64,000 bases of DNA from Actinoplanes octamycinicus (GTDB lineage Bacteria > Actinomycetota > Actinomycetes > Mycobacteriales > Micromonosporaceae), in NCBI RefSeq assembly GCF_014205225.1, contig NZ_JACHNB010000001.1, positions 7,483,501 through 7,547,500 of the forward strand. The letters are read 5' to 3'. Shown piece after piece: positions 28,974 through 37,183 of this stretch (its first letter is position 1; each line of letters begins with the position of its first letter). The position numbers and the translations under genes were made by a program. Under the pieces are notes generated by a model that had not been told where the DNA came from, searched no databases, and saw only the letters and a list, made by a program, of their open reading frames with translations.

Positions 28974-29013
28974 CGCCGGTGGTCCTCCCCCGGGACGGGG
29001 AGGACCACCGGCG
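28974..29013. terminator. Bidirectional hairpin terminator
   Basis: Perfect 17-bp inverted repeat (cgccggtggtcctcccc with its complement) and a 6-base loop, placed between the convergent hydroxylase 3 and MFS exporter genes. It is the longest stem in the window. Confidence 0.85.
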
Positions 29014-29022
29014 CGTGGACGG

Positions 29023-30576
29023 CTACTCCGCCTTGGCGTCACCGCCGTGGTGGTGCTGACGCAGCCGCACGTCCTTGAGCAGCAGCGCCAGCACCAGGCC
29101 GACCGCCAGCATCGGCAGGGTGGCGAGGAAGACCGGGCTCAGCGCGTCCGCGTACGCCTGGGCCACCCCGTGCCGCACCGCGGCCGGCAGATGCTGGAGC
29201 ACCTCCTGCGAGGAGGTCGCGTCCACCGACAGGCTGCCGCGCGCGTCCGCGGGCAGGTGCTCGGCCAGCGAGGTCGCCAGCCGGTCGTAGAAGATCGCGG
29301 CGAACACCGAGATCCCGATCGAGGTGCCGACCGTCCGGAAGAACGGGATGGTGGCCGAGACGGCGCCCATGTCCTCCCGGGGCGCCGCGTTCTGCGCCGC
29401 CATCGCCAGCACCTGGATGTTGAGGCCGGCCGCGACGCCCAGCACGACCATGTAGCCGATCGCGACCGCGCGCGGCGTGTCGGCGTCCATGGTGGCCAGC
29501 AGCGCCGCGGCGACCAGGCCGAGCGCCATGCTGGCCACCGGGTACCACTTGTAGCGGCCGCTCTTGGCGATGTGCTTGGTGCTCAGCATCGACGAGGCGA
29601 CCAGGCCGAGCATCATCGGCAGCAGGATCAGGCCGGACTGGGTCGGCGTGGCGCCGGTCACCACCTGGACGAACAGCGCCAGGAAGTTCACCGAGCCGAG
29701 GAAGACCGCGCCGGCCAGCGCGCCGATTAGCACGGCCAGGGTCAGCGTCGAGTTCTTGAACAGGCGCAGCGGGATGACCGGCTCCGGCACCCGGCGCTCG
29801 ACCAGGATGAACAGCGCGGTGCACAGCAGCGTCGCCGCGCCCAGGCCGAGGATGATCCCGGACGTCCAGTCGTAGCGGACCCCGCCCCAGCTGGTGACCA
29901 GGGTGAGGCCGACGATCGCGCCGGTCAGCAGCACGATGCCGGCGTAGTCGATCCGCGGCCGGCGCGGATGGCGGGGCAGGTGCAGGAAGAGCCCGACGGC
30001 GATCAGGGCCAGCAGCGCGAGCGGCACGTTGAGGAAGAAGACCCAGCGCCAGCTGAGCGCGTCGGTGAGCACCCCGCCGACTGCCGGGCCGGCCAGCGCG
30101 CTGACCGCGAAGACCATCGAGAAGTAGCCGTAGTAACGGGCACCCTCGCGGGGCGCGAACATCTCGCCGATGATCGCGAGCACCGAGACCAGCAGGCCGC
30201 CGGCGCCGATGCCCTGCACCACGCGGAACGCGATGAGCTGCCCGATGTTCTGGGCCAGGCCGCACGCGAACGAGGCGGCCAGGAACAGCACGATGGCGGT
30301 GAGGAAGACGTTCTTGCGTCCGAACAGGTCGCCGAGCTTGCCGTACACCGGGGTGCTGACGCTGCTGGCGATGATGTAGGCGGTCGTCACCCAGGCGAAC
30401 TCGGAGAGCCCGCCGAGGTCGCTGACGATCCGGGGCAGGGCGGTCGCGACGATCTGCGCGTCGAGCATGCCGAGGAAGACGGCGAGCATGAGCGCGAACA
30501 TGACCAGGCCCTGCCGTGGCCGAGGTGATCGTGGCGCCGCCGGCGTGCCCGGTACGTGGGCCGCGGTGGAAGTCAC
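29023..30576 (-). CDS. DHA2-family (14-helix) MFS drug exporter
   Basis: A 517-aa EmrB/QacA-type transporter. TM1 carries MLDAQIVATALPRIVSDL (motif D1), the loop has YGKLGDLFGRKN (motif A), and motif C lies in ALAGPAVGGVLTDALSWRW. The hydrophilic N-terminus (about 25 aa) and loop DARGSLSVDATSSQEVLQ are typical. GTG 30576 is preceded by AAGGAAAC. It probably exports the finished aromatic polyketide and gives self-resistance. It sits downstream of the quinone oxidoreductase in the same direction. Confidence 0.92.
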   Translation of the reverse strand: MTSTAAHVPGTPAAPRSPRPRQGLVMFALMLAVFLGMLDAQIVATALPRIVSDLGGLSEFAWVTTAYIIASSVSTPVYGKLGDLFGRKNVFLTAIVLFLAASFACGLAQNIGQLIAFRVVQGIGAGGLLVSVLAIIGEMFAPREGARYYGYFSMVFAVSALAGPAVGGVLTDALSWRWVFFLNVPLALLALIAVGLFLHLPRHPRRPRIDYAGIVLLTGAIVGLTLVTSWGGVRYDWTSGIILGLGAATLLCTALFILVERRVPEPVIPLRLFKNSTLTLAVLIGALAGAVFLGSVNFLALFVQVVTGATPTQSGLILLPMMLGLVASSMLSTKHIAKSGRYKWYPVASMALGLVAAALLATMDADTPRAVAIGYMVVLGVAAGLNIQVLAMAAQNAAPREDMGAVSATIPFFRTVGTSIGISVFAAIFYDRLATSLAEHLPADARGSLSVDATSSQEVLQHLPAAVRHGVAQAYADALSPVFLATLPMLAVGLVLALLLKDVRLRQHHHGGDAKAE

Positions 30577-30652
30577 AACTGTTTCCTTCGTAGAAAGTCC
30601 AGGATGGGACGCGGGGCGCGAGACGGGGGACTCGCACCCCGCGGGTCAGGTG

Positions 30653-31633
30653 TTACGGAACGAGGACGACCTTGCCGAGCTGGGCCCGGGCCTCCATCAG
30701 CTCGTGCGCCTTGGCGGCCTCGTCGAGCGGCAGCGTGGTGTGCACGACCGGCTTGAGCTTGCCGGTGGCCAGCATGTTCACCAGGTCGCGCTCGCCGGCC
30801 TGGATGACCTCCGGCTGGGTGAACATGATCGCGTAGAGGCTGAAGCCGGTGACCGTCTTCATGTCGATCAGGTCGACGACGCTGACCGGCGGGATGTCGA
30901 ACCCGGCGGCCGATCCGTAGAAGACCAGCCGGCCGAACTGGGCGATCAGCGGGATGCTCTGCCGCAGGATGTCGCCGCCGACGGTCTCCAGGATCACGTC
31001 GGCGCCCTTGCCGTCGGTGGCGGCCAGCACCTCCTCGGCCCAGCCGTCCTTGGTGTAGTCGATCGCGACGTCGGCGCCGAGCGAGCGGGCGAACTCCAGC
31101 TTGGCCGGGCTGCTGGCGGTGGCGATCACCTTGCCGGCGCCGAGCGCCTTGGCGATCTGCACCGCCAGGTGGCCGACCCCGCCGGCCGCGGCGTCGATCA
31201 GGATGGTCTCGCCGGCCTGGAGCCGGCCGCCCGCGGTGATCGCGTGGTAGGCGGTCTGCGCCGGGCTGAGCAGCGCGGTGGCCTGGCCGGCGTCGACGCC
31301 GTCCGGGATGGCCAGCAGTGAGGTGGCGTCGGCGGTGACGTAGTCGGCGTAGGCGCCGTGCCAGACGCCGGCCACCACGCGGTCGCCGGGCTGCACGCCG
31401 GTGACGTCGTCGCCGATCGCCTCGACGGTGCCGGCCACGTCGCCGCCGGGCGCGCCGGGCAGCTCGGCCGGGCCGCCGATCGGCAGGCCCTGACGGCGCT
31501 GCACCTCGGCGAAGTTGACGCCGATCGCTTCGACCCGGATGAGGACGTCACGCGGGCCGGGCGCCGGCTTCGGCGCCTCCTCGACGCGCAGCACGGACGG
31601 GTCGCCGTGGTTGTAGTGACGAACGATTCGCAT
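30653..31633 (-). CDS. NAD(P)H:quinone oxidoreductase (MDR family)
   Basis: A 326-aa zinc-free medium-chain reductase of the Qor type: PAPGPRDVLIRVEAIGVNFAEVQRR-like opening, PGGDVAGTVEAIG, and the NADPH loop DAAAGGVGHLAVQIAKALGA. Zinc ligands are absent. ATG 31633 has GGAGCAGA upstream. It may reduce quinone intermediates or detoxify the product. It lies just upstream of the exporter, suggesting a resistance pair. Confidence 0.9.
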   Translation of the reverse strand: MRIVRHYNHGDPSVLRVEEAPKPAPGPRDVLIRVEAIGVNFAEVQRRQGLPIGGPAELPGAPGGDVAGTVEAIGDDVTGVQPGDRVVAGVWHGAYADYVTADATSLLAIPDGVDAGQATALLSPAQTAYHAITAGGRLQAGETILIDAAAGGVGHLAVQIAKALGAGKVIATASSPAKLEFARSLGADVAIDYTKDGWAEEVLAATDGKGADVILETVGGDILRQSIPLIAQFGRLVFYGSAAGFDIPPVSVVDLIDMKTVTGFSLYAIMFTQPEVIQAGERDLVNMLATGKLKPVVHTTLPLDEAAKAHELMEARAQLGKVVLVP

Positions 31634-31748
31634 CAGTCTGCTCCAGATGGGAGTGAGATCGAGTCCAGAGCACACTCATGGACCCCGCCGGGGACGCCCC
31701 GGTTCCGAATACATGCACACTATCACACAACTGCGTGACTACAAGCAT

Positions 31749-32942
31749 TTACGGTGCGGACCAGCTCACCGGGATCTCGGCATAGCCGCTCAGCAGCCGG
31801 TTCGGCAGCCACACCAGCTCGGTGGCGGGCACCGCGAGCCGCAGCTGCGGCAGCCGCCGGAGCAGCGTGCCCACCGCGATCTCCAGCTCCAGCCGGCCCA
31901 GTGACGCGCCCAGGCAGTAGTGCATGCCCTGCCCGAGCGTCAGGTGCGCGAGGTTCCTGCGCCGGATGTCGAGCGCCGCCGGGTCGGTGAACTCCCGCTC
32001 GTCCCGGTTGGCCGCCCCGATCGCGGCCAGCACCCCGCTGTTCGCCGGGATGACCGTGTCCCCGATCCGCACCTCCTCCAGGGTCACCCGGTACGCGGCG
32101 CCGTCGCCCGGGCCCTGGAAGCGCATCAGCTCCTCCATGGCCGGCCCGAGCAGGCTCTCGTCCCGGCGCAGCGCGGCCAACTGCTCCGGGTGCTCCAGGA
32201 GCATCACGACGCAGCTGCCGATCTGGTGGATGGTGGTCTCGTACCCGGCGATCAGCAGCAGCGTGGCCATCGAGACCAGCTCCGACTCGCTCAGCCGGTC
32301 ACCGCCGTCGTGCGCCTGCACGAGGGCGCTGAGCAGGTCGTCACCCGGGTTCGCCCGCTTCGCCTTGGTCAGGTCGGTGAGGTAGCCGCGCAGCGACATG
32401 TAGGCCGCCACGATCGTGTCGACCGGCACCTCGGCCAGCGCCACCAGCGTGCCGGCCCAGCCGACGAAGGCGTCCCGGTCGGACAGCGGCACGCCGAGCA
32501 GCTCACAGATCACCGTGATCGGCAGCGGGTGCGCGAACGCCGCGTTCAGGTCGGCCGGCTCACCGGCCAGCACCATCCGGTCGATCAGCTCGTCGGCGAG
32601 CTGCTGGATCCGCGGCCGCATCTGCTCGACCCGGCGCGGGGTGAACCCGGCCGACACCAGCCGGCGCAGCCGGGTGTGCTCGGGCGCGTCGGTGTGGTGC
32701 ATGCTGTCGTCCGGCGGGAACGGCGACGGCTGCGGCACGCCGGGCCGGTGCAGGTCGCTGCTGAACCGCGGGTCGGTGAGCACCATCCGGACGTCCTCGT
32801 AACGCCCCACCAGGTAGGCCGGTGCGCCGGTGGACATCCGGACCTGGACCACCCGGGCGTCCCGCAGCCGCTGGTAGTCGTCCGGTGGCTCGATCGGGGA
32901 CTGCCGGATGAACGGGAACGCCACTGCCACGTCGTCGGTCAT
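31749..32942 (-). CDS. Cytochrome P450, second in cluster
   Basis: A 397-aa P450. The I-helix reads LIAGYETTIHQ (Tyr where His is common), the K-helix ExxR is in MEELMRFQG, and the heme loop LGQGMHYCLGAS has Leu replacing the usual Phe eight residues before the Cys pattern. The start MTDDVAVAFPFIRQSP is normal. It follows hydroxylase 4 in the same direction but behind a strong hairpin. Possible roles include methylenedioxy-bridge formation or hydroxylation, both known for P450s in polycyclic xanthone pathways; the choice is speculative. Confidence 0.92.
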   Translation of the reverse strand: MTDDVAVAFPFIRQSPIEPPDDYQRLRDARVVQVRMSTGAPAYLVGRYEDVRMVLTDPRFSSDLHRPGVPQPSPFPPDDSMHHTDAPEHTRLRRLVSAGFTPRRVEQMRPRIQQLADELIDRMVLAGEPADLNAAFAHPLPITVICELLGVPLSDRDAFVGWAGTLVALAEVPVDTIVAAYMSLRGYLTDLTKAKRANPGDDLLSALVQAHDGGDRLSESELVSMATLLLIAGYETTIHQIGSCVVMLLEHPEQLAALRRDESLLGPAMEELMRFQGPGDGAAYRVTLEEVRIGDTVIPANSGVLAAIGAANRDEREFTDPAALDIRRRNLAHLTLGQGMHYCLGASLGRLELEIAVGTLLRRLPQLRLAVPATELVWLPNRLLSGYAEIPVSWSAP

Positions 32943-32978
32943 GCGATTTCCTTCTCAGGAGGTGCGGTCAGGGGTGGC

Positions 32979-33010
32979 GCCCCGGCCGCGACCCCCGTCG
33001 CGGCCGGGGC
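32979..33010 (-). terminator. Hairpin between hydroxylase 4 and the P450
   Basis: Perfect 14-bp inverted repeat (gccccggccgcgac / gtcgcggccggggc) with a 4-base loop. Only 36 bases remain before the P450 start, too few for an ordinary promoter plus leader, so read-through or an embedded promoter must serve the P450. Confidence 0.7.
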
Positions 33011-33018
33011 GGCGGCGA

Positions 33019-34533
33019 TCAGCTCTTGCCGAACCAGGTGCGCAGCGCGGCGCCGAGCCCGTCCCGGACCCGCTGCGGCTCGGTGTCCCGGGCGGCCGCC
33101 CAGGCGACGTAACCGTCCGGGCGGACCAGCAGCCCGGCCAGGTCGGACTCGTCCTTGCCGGTGGCCGCGACCGAGGTGACCCGGGAGGCGTCGGCGACGC
33201 TCGCCGACCAGTCCCGGTGGGCTGCCGCGATCTCGGCGCTGCCACCCAGGTCGAGCAGCACGGCTGTGCCGCCGCGCAGCAGCTCGGCCAGCCGGGTCCC
33301 GCCGTCCGCGGTCTCCAGCGGCAGGTCCGGCGCGAACCTGCCGACCAGCGGGTGCACCTCGGCGCCGCCGGACAGGTCGTAGTGGACGTTGACACCGGAG
33401 AGCATCTCGGCGATGTGCCGGTTGGCCGCGTCGATCCGCATCAGCGACTCGAGCAGCTCGCGCAGCGGGGTGACGTCCGGGTCCGGGTTCATCAGGGCGA
33501 TCTGCGCCCGGGTGTTCTCCAGCACCCGGCGGGCCGGCGGCTGCCGCTCGGCGTCGTAGGTGTCCAGCAGCCCGGCCGGGGCCCAGCCGTGGATCTGCGC
33601 GGCCAGCTTCCACCCGAGGTTCAGCGCGTCCTGCAGGCCCAGGTTGAGGCCCTGGCCGCCGACCGGGAAGTGGATGTGCGCGGCGTCGCCGGCCAGCAGG
33701 ATCCGGCCGGACCGGTACCGGTCGGCCTGGCGGGCCGAGTCGGTGAACCAGGACAGCCACCGGGCGTCGTGCGCGCCGTGGTCGGTGCCCCAGATCTCGC
33801 GCATGCTGGCGGTCAGCTCGTCGAGGGTGAGGCTCTCCTCCGGGTTCTTCTTGTCCGGTCCGAAGTCGAAGGTCGCCACCCGGTGGTAGCGGTCGTCCAG
33901 CGGCACGCAGAAGAGCAGGCCGCGCTCGGTGCGCTCCATGCCCATCGGGGCGTTGTCCCGGTCGGCGAGCACCACGTCGCCGAGGCGGGCGGTCACCCGG
34001 CCGCCGGTGCCCGGGAAGCCGATGCCGGCCGCCTTGCGCACGATGCTGCGCGCGCCGTCGCAGCCGACCACGTACGCGGCGCGCAGCTCGTAGGCGCCGT
34101 CCGGCCCGGTGGCGGCGACCGTGACCCCGTCGGCGTCCTGGTCGATCGCGGTGACCGTGTGCCGGCGGCGGATGTCCGCGCCGGACTCGATCGCGTGCGC
34201 CTCCAGCAGTTCCTCGGTCCGCGCCTGCTCGCTGAGCAGCGCGTAGCCGTGGCTGCTGTCCAGCAGGCTGAAGTCGACCCAGACGTCCAGGCCGGCGAAG
34301 TGACCGTTGTTCCAGGAGCGGGCGCCGTCCCGGAAGCGGTCCACCAGGCCGCGCCGGTCCAGCGACTCCAGGGACCGGGCGTGCAGGCCGAACGCCTTGG
34401 AATGCGGCGATCGCTCCGGCAGCTGTTCGAGCAGTACCACGCTGGTGCCGGCGAGTCGCAGCTCGGCGGCGAGCAGCATGCCGACCGGGCCGCCCCCGAC
34501 GATGACGACGTCCGTCCGGTTGTTCTGGGTCAT
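33019..34533 (-). CDS. FAD-dependent aromatic polyketide hydroxylase 4 (PgaE/MtmOIV-like)
   Basis: A 504-aa class A flavoprotein: VVIVGGGPVGMLLAAELRLAG, ERSPHSKAFGLHARSLE, and ILLAGDAAHIHFPVGGQGLN, with a C-terminal thioredoxin-like domain ending DGYVAWAAARD. Its HIHFPVGGQG block sets it apart from hydroxylases 1-3 and resembles the angucycline-type oxygenases that also include Baeyer-Villiger enzymes. ATG 34533 or GTG 34536 can start. It is divergent from MarR regulator 2, whose operator-like dyad lies between them. Confidence 0.92.
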   Translation of the reverse strand: MTQNNRTDVVIVGGGPVGMLLAAELRLAGTSVVLLEQLPERSPHSKAFGLHARSLESLDRRGLVDRFRDGARSWNNGHFAGLDVWVDFSLLDSSHGYALLSEQARTEELLEAHAIESGADIRRRHTVTAIDQDADGVTVAATGPDGAYELRAAYVVGCDGARSIVRKAAGIGFPGTGGRVTARLGDVVLADRDNAPMGMERTERGLLFCVPLDDRYHRVATFDFGPDKKNPEESLTLDELTASMREIWGTDHGAHDARWLSWFTDSARQADRYRSGRILLAGDAAHIHFPVGGQGLNLGLQDALNLGWKLAAQIHGWAPAGLLDTYDAERQPPARRVLENTRAQIALMNPDPDVTPLRELLESLMRIDAANRHIAEMLSGVNVHYDLSGGAEVHPLVGRFAPDLPLETADGGTRLAELLRGGTAVLLDLGGSAEIAAAHRDWSASVADASRVTSVAATGKDESDLAGLLVRPDGYVAWAAARDTEPQRVRDGLGAALRTWFGKS

Positions 34534-34570
34534 CACTTGTGCCCTCTCGAAGCTGATTGCGTGTTCTCAT

Positions 34571-34600
34571 GCAAGTACATGCGACCATACATATGATTGC
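34571..34600. promoter_or_regulatory. 30-bp dyad, probable MarR operator
   Basis: GCAA-N2-A-N-ATG-N8-CAT-N-T-N2-TTGC in an AT-rich patch between the divergent hydroxylase 4 and MarR genes. It could let one regulator control both directions. Confidence 0.5.
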
Positions 34601-34622
34601 GGCGAGGAAGCAACGCACTACC

Positions 34623-35186
34623 ATGACCGGCATGACAACCACGGACGGCGACGCGATGCTCGACGCGGTGGGCGCGGCGTTCTCCCGGCTGCGCCGCGGC
34701 GCGCTGCTCCGGGTGGAGAACCCGGTGCCGCGCAAGGACATGACCCGCACCCTGGTGCTCAACCTGATCGAGGAGGGCCCGGAGTCGCAGCGGCGGGAGG
34801 TCACCGTCGGCGTGGTGGCCGAGCGGCTCGGCGTCGACCCGTCGGTGGCCAGCCGGATGGTCTCCGACTGCATCGCCAGCGGGTACCTGGTCCGGGCCGC
34901 GTCCCAGCGGGACGGCCGGCGCACCGTCCTGGAGCTGACCGCGGCCGGCCGGGCCATGCTGGACCGGTTCCGCGCGCACCAGCGGCAGGCCTTCGAGTTC
35001 ATCACCCGGGACTGGTCCCGGGGCGAGCGGATGGAGTTCGCCCGGCTGCTGCTCAAGTACGTGGACGCGCTCGCCGAGCTGCGGCCGGACGACGCGGACC
35101 CCGGTGACGACGCCCGGCCGGCCGGTGCCGGGCCGGGCGTCGCCGGCCGTCAGAGCGGGATGCCCGCGGCCGCGAAACTGGAGTAG
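34623..35186 (+). CDS. MarR-family regulator 2
   Basis: A 187-aa winged-helix regulator: recognition helix VDPSVASRMVSDCIASG, wing AASQRDGRRTVLELT and dimer helix LLLKYVDALAELR, all near-identical in layout to regulator 1. ATG 34623 is used because GAGGAAG lies upstream; longer in-frame reading would cross the operator-like dyad. The C-terminal 12 codons overlap the convergent SnoaL-like gene. The extended, Pro-rich tail (after residue 155) is not conserved in regulator 1. Confidence 0.9.
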   Translation: MTGMTTTDGDAMLDAVGAAFSRLRRGALLRVENPVPRKDMTRTLVLNLIEEGPESQRREVTVGVVAERLGVDPSVASRMVSDCIASGYLVRAASQRDGRRTVLELTAAGRAMLDRFRAHQRQAFEFITRDWSRGERMEFARLLLKYVDALAELRPDDADPGDDARPAGAGPGVAGRQSGMPAAAKLE

Positions 35187-36106
35187 TCCACCACCTCCCA
35201 GTGCTCGGCCACCTTGCCGTCGGCGCCGAAGCGGTACTGGTCCGAGGTGTGCATCACGAGCAGCTGGCCGGTCGGCGGGACACCGTGGAAGTCGCCGGTG
35301 AAGTGACCGCTCCAGGTGGCCGAGACGGAGACCCGGTCGCCCTGGGCGAGCACGTGGTCGATGCGTACCGAAAGATCGGGGAAGGTGACGAAGTTGCTCG
35401 CGAAGAACTGCCGGAACGCCTCCAGCCCGCCGTCCACCGCCGGGCGCTGGAAGTTGTGGTGCTGGTAATCCTGCTGGTAATAGCGGTCGGCCAGGTCCAG
35501 CCGGTGCTGGGTCATCACCACGTCGGCGGCCTCGATGATCCGCGCGGCGTTGGCCTTCTCCGTGTCGGTGTGACAGCCGCTCAGCTCCGGCTCACGCGGC
35601 TGGGTCTCCAGCTGCGGCGCCACACCGAACGGCTTGAGCACCGAGTAGTCCACCGTGTCCCAGTGCTCGGCGACCTTCTGCCCGCGGAACTCGAACAGCT
35701 CGCTGGTGACCAGCGTCAGCTCCTTGCCGCTGGCCGGCTGACCGGCGAACGGCCCGGTCTGGTGCCCGTGCCAGGACACGAAGACCATCGCCCGGTCGTT
35801 GTCGACGTGCGACACCAGCACCGTCGCGGTCAGGTCCGGGAAGCCGGTGAACAGATCCCGCAGGTAGCCGCGCAGGCCGGTCAGCCCGGGCGCGATCCGC
35901 GCGTCGTGCTCGACGTAGTCCGCGGTGAAGTAGCTCGCCACCCGGTTCACCCGGTGCTCGTTGTAGACGTCTTCGAGCAGGCCGTCCAGGGCCCGCTCGA
36001 TGCCCGCGGCGGCGGGCTGGGCCGCTGCCGGGCTCGGGGCCGCGAGCGCGGCCAACCCCAGGATCAACGCCCCTACGGTACGGGCGAAGCGCTGCTTTCT
36101 CGACAT
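35150..36106 (-). CDS. Secreted double SnoaL-like protein
   Basis: A 318-aa protein with a clear signal peptide (RKQRFAR charged start, hydrophobic ALILGLAALAAPSP, cleavage near AAAQPA) followed by two NTF2/SnoaL-like domains. Each domain ends with the same strand, VAEHWDTVDYS and VAEHWEVVDYS. Secretion is unusual for this fold. SnoaL-family proteins act as polyketide cyclases or hydroxylases, but many members have unrelated binding roles. It is a paralogue of the non-secreted protein at 37184-38059. It might act on or sequester the exported product. Confidence 0.88.
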   Translation of the reverse strand: MSRKQRFARTVGALILGLAALAAPSPAAAQPAAAGIERALDGLLEDVYNEHRVNRVASYFTADYVEHDARIAPGLTGLRGYLRDLFTGFPDLTATVLVSHVDNDRAMVFVSWHGHQTGPFAGQPASGKELTLVTSELFEFRGQKVAEHWDTVDYSVLKPFGVAPQLETQPREPELSGCHTDTEKANAARIIEAADVVMTQHRLDLADRYYQQDYQHHNFQRPAVDGGLEAFRQFFASNFVTFPDLSVRIDHVLAQGDRVSVSATWSGHFTGDFHGVPPTGQLLVMHTSDQYRFGADGKVAEHWEVVDYSSFAAAGIPL

Positions 36107-36140
36107 GAACTGTCCCTCCGTGATGAGTGCGGTCCCCGGC

Positions 36141-37100
36141 TCAGACGTCGAACCGGTAGGTCAGCCACCGCTGGTCGACGGTGAAGCCGATCCGGCGGTT
36201 GAGCGCGACGACGGCGGCGTTGCGCTCGTCGTTCCACGCCTGCAGTGCGCTCAGGTGCGGGTGCTCGGCGGCGGTCCAGCCGATCAGCTCCGTCTTGAGC
36301 AGCAGCCCGATCCCCTGGCGGCGGCGCTCCGGCAGCACCAGGGTCTCGCCGGTGTCGGCCATCGGGCTGTTCCGGACAAACAGCGTGCTGTACCCGACCA
36401 CCTCGCCGTCGCCGGCCCGGACCGCGGCGACGGCCGCCTGACGGTTCCCGCTGCGCGCCGCCTCCGCCTCGCGCAACCGGACCCCGCGGACCCCGCCGCC
36501 ACCCGGGCGGGCCTGCCCGTTCACCGCGACGTCCAGCCGGTCCCAGGCCCGGGCATACGACTCCACCAGGTCGTCCGGGCACGCGTCGGTCCACCGCACC
36601 AGGCGCAGCCCGGCCCGCCGGCCGGTCACCGCGGGCGCGGTCCAGGCGCGCAGGTCGAGGCGGTGCCGCAGGTTCGCCCCGGACCGGCGGCCGCCGAGCG
36701 CCGCGCCGAACGCCGCCGCCCCCGCCGACTCCGGCGCGTCCAGCAGCAGCGTCTCGTGCCCGGTGCCGCGCAGCTCGTCGCGGGCCGCGGCGAGCAGGGC
36801 CCGGCCGGCGCCGCGCCGGCGCTCGGCCGGGAAGACCCACAGCGAGCCGTGCGCCACCGCCGGATCGGTCCGCACGTCGGTGCCGAGCTTGGCGAAGCCC
36901 AGCGGCCGTTCGCCGTCGAAGGCGGCCAGCACCAGCCGCTCGGTGCCCCACCGGCGTTGCAGCAGCCGGGCCAGCAGGGCGGCCGGCGCCGGTGGGTCGG
37001 CGGGTGCGGCCGCCGCCATCGTGGCGCGGAATCCGGGGAGCAGAAGGTCGACCGTGGCTTCGTCATCGCCGTCCAGACTGCGAATCTGCATGGCAGCCAT
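36141..37100 (-). CDS. GNAT acetyltransferase, double domain
   Basis: A 319-aa protein with two GNAT folds. The first has GSLWVFPAERRRGAGRALLAAA; the second has TGETLVLPERRRQGIGLLLKTELI, both containing the acetyl-CoA loop R/Q-x-x-G-x-G/A. Layout resembles mycothiol-synthase-like tandem GNATs. ATG 37100 or ATG 37091 are possible starts, neither with a strong ribosome site. It lies between the two SnoaL-like genes. It may acetylate an amine of the product or give self-resistance. Confidence 0.85.
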   Translation of the reverse strand: MAAMQIRSLDGDDEATVDLLLPGFRATMAAAAPADPPAPAALLARLLQRRWGTERLVLAAFDGERPLGFAKLGTDVRTDPAVAHGSLWVFPAERRRGAGRALLAAARDELRGTGHETLLLDAPESAGAAAFGAALGGRRSGANLRHRLDLRAWTAPAVTGRRAGLRLVRWTDACPDDLVESYARAWDRLDVAVNGQARPGGGGVRGVRLREAEAARSGNRQAAVAAVRAGDGEVVGYSTLFVRNSPMADTGETLVLPERRRQGIGLLLKTELIGWTAAEHPHLSALQAWNDERNAAVVALNRRIGFTVDQRWLTYRFDV

Positions 37101-37132
37101 TGAGGCACAGGGCGCTGACCGGGGCACCGTCC

Positions 37133-37161
37133 GTTCAGCGGTCCTCCAGGCCGCCTCCAGC
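37133..37161. promoter_or_regulatory. Heptamer repeats in reversed orientation
   Basis: On the plus strand: GTTCAGC-N4-CTCCAGG-N4-CTCCAGC at 11-bp steps. Both flanking genes run on the minus strand, so the orientation is opposite to the other boxes. It may be an inverted activator site for the GNAT gene or chance. Confidence 0.35.
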
Positions 37162-37183
37162 GCCCGGGAGCCCGGGCCGGCGG

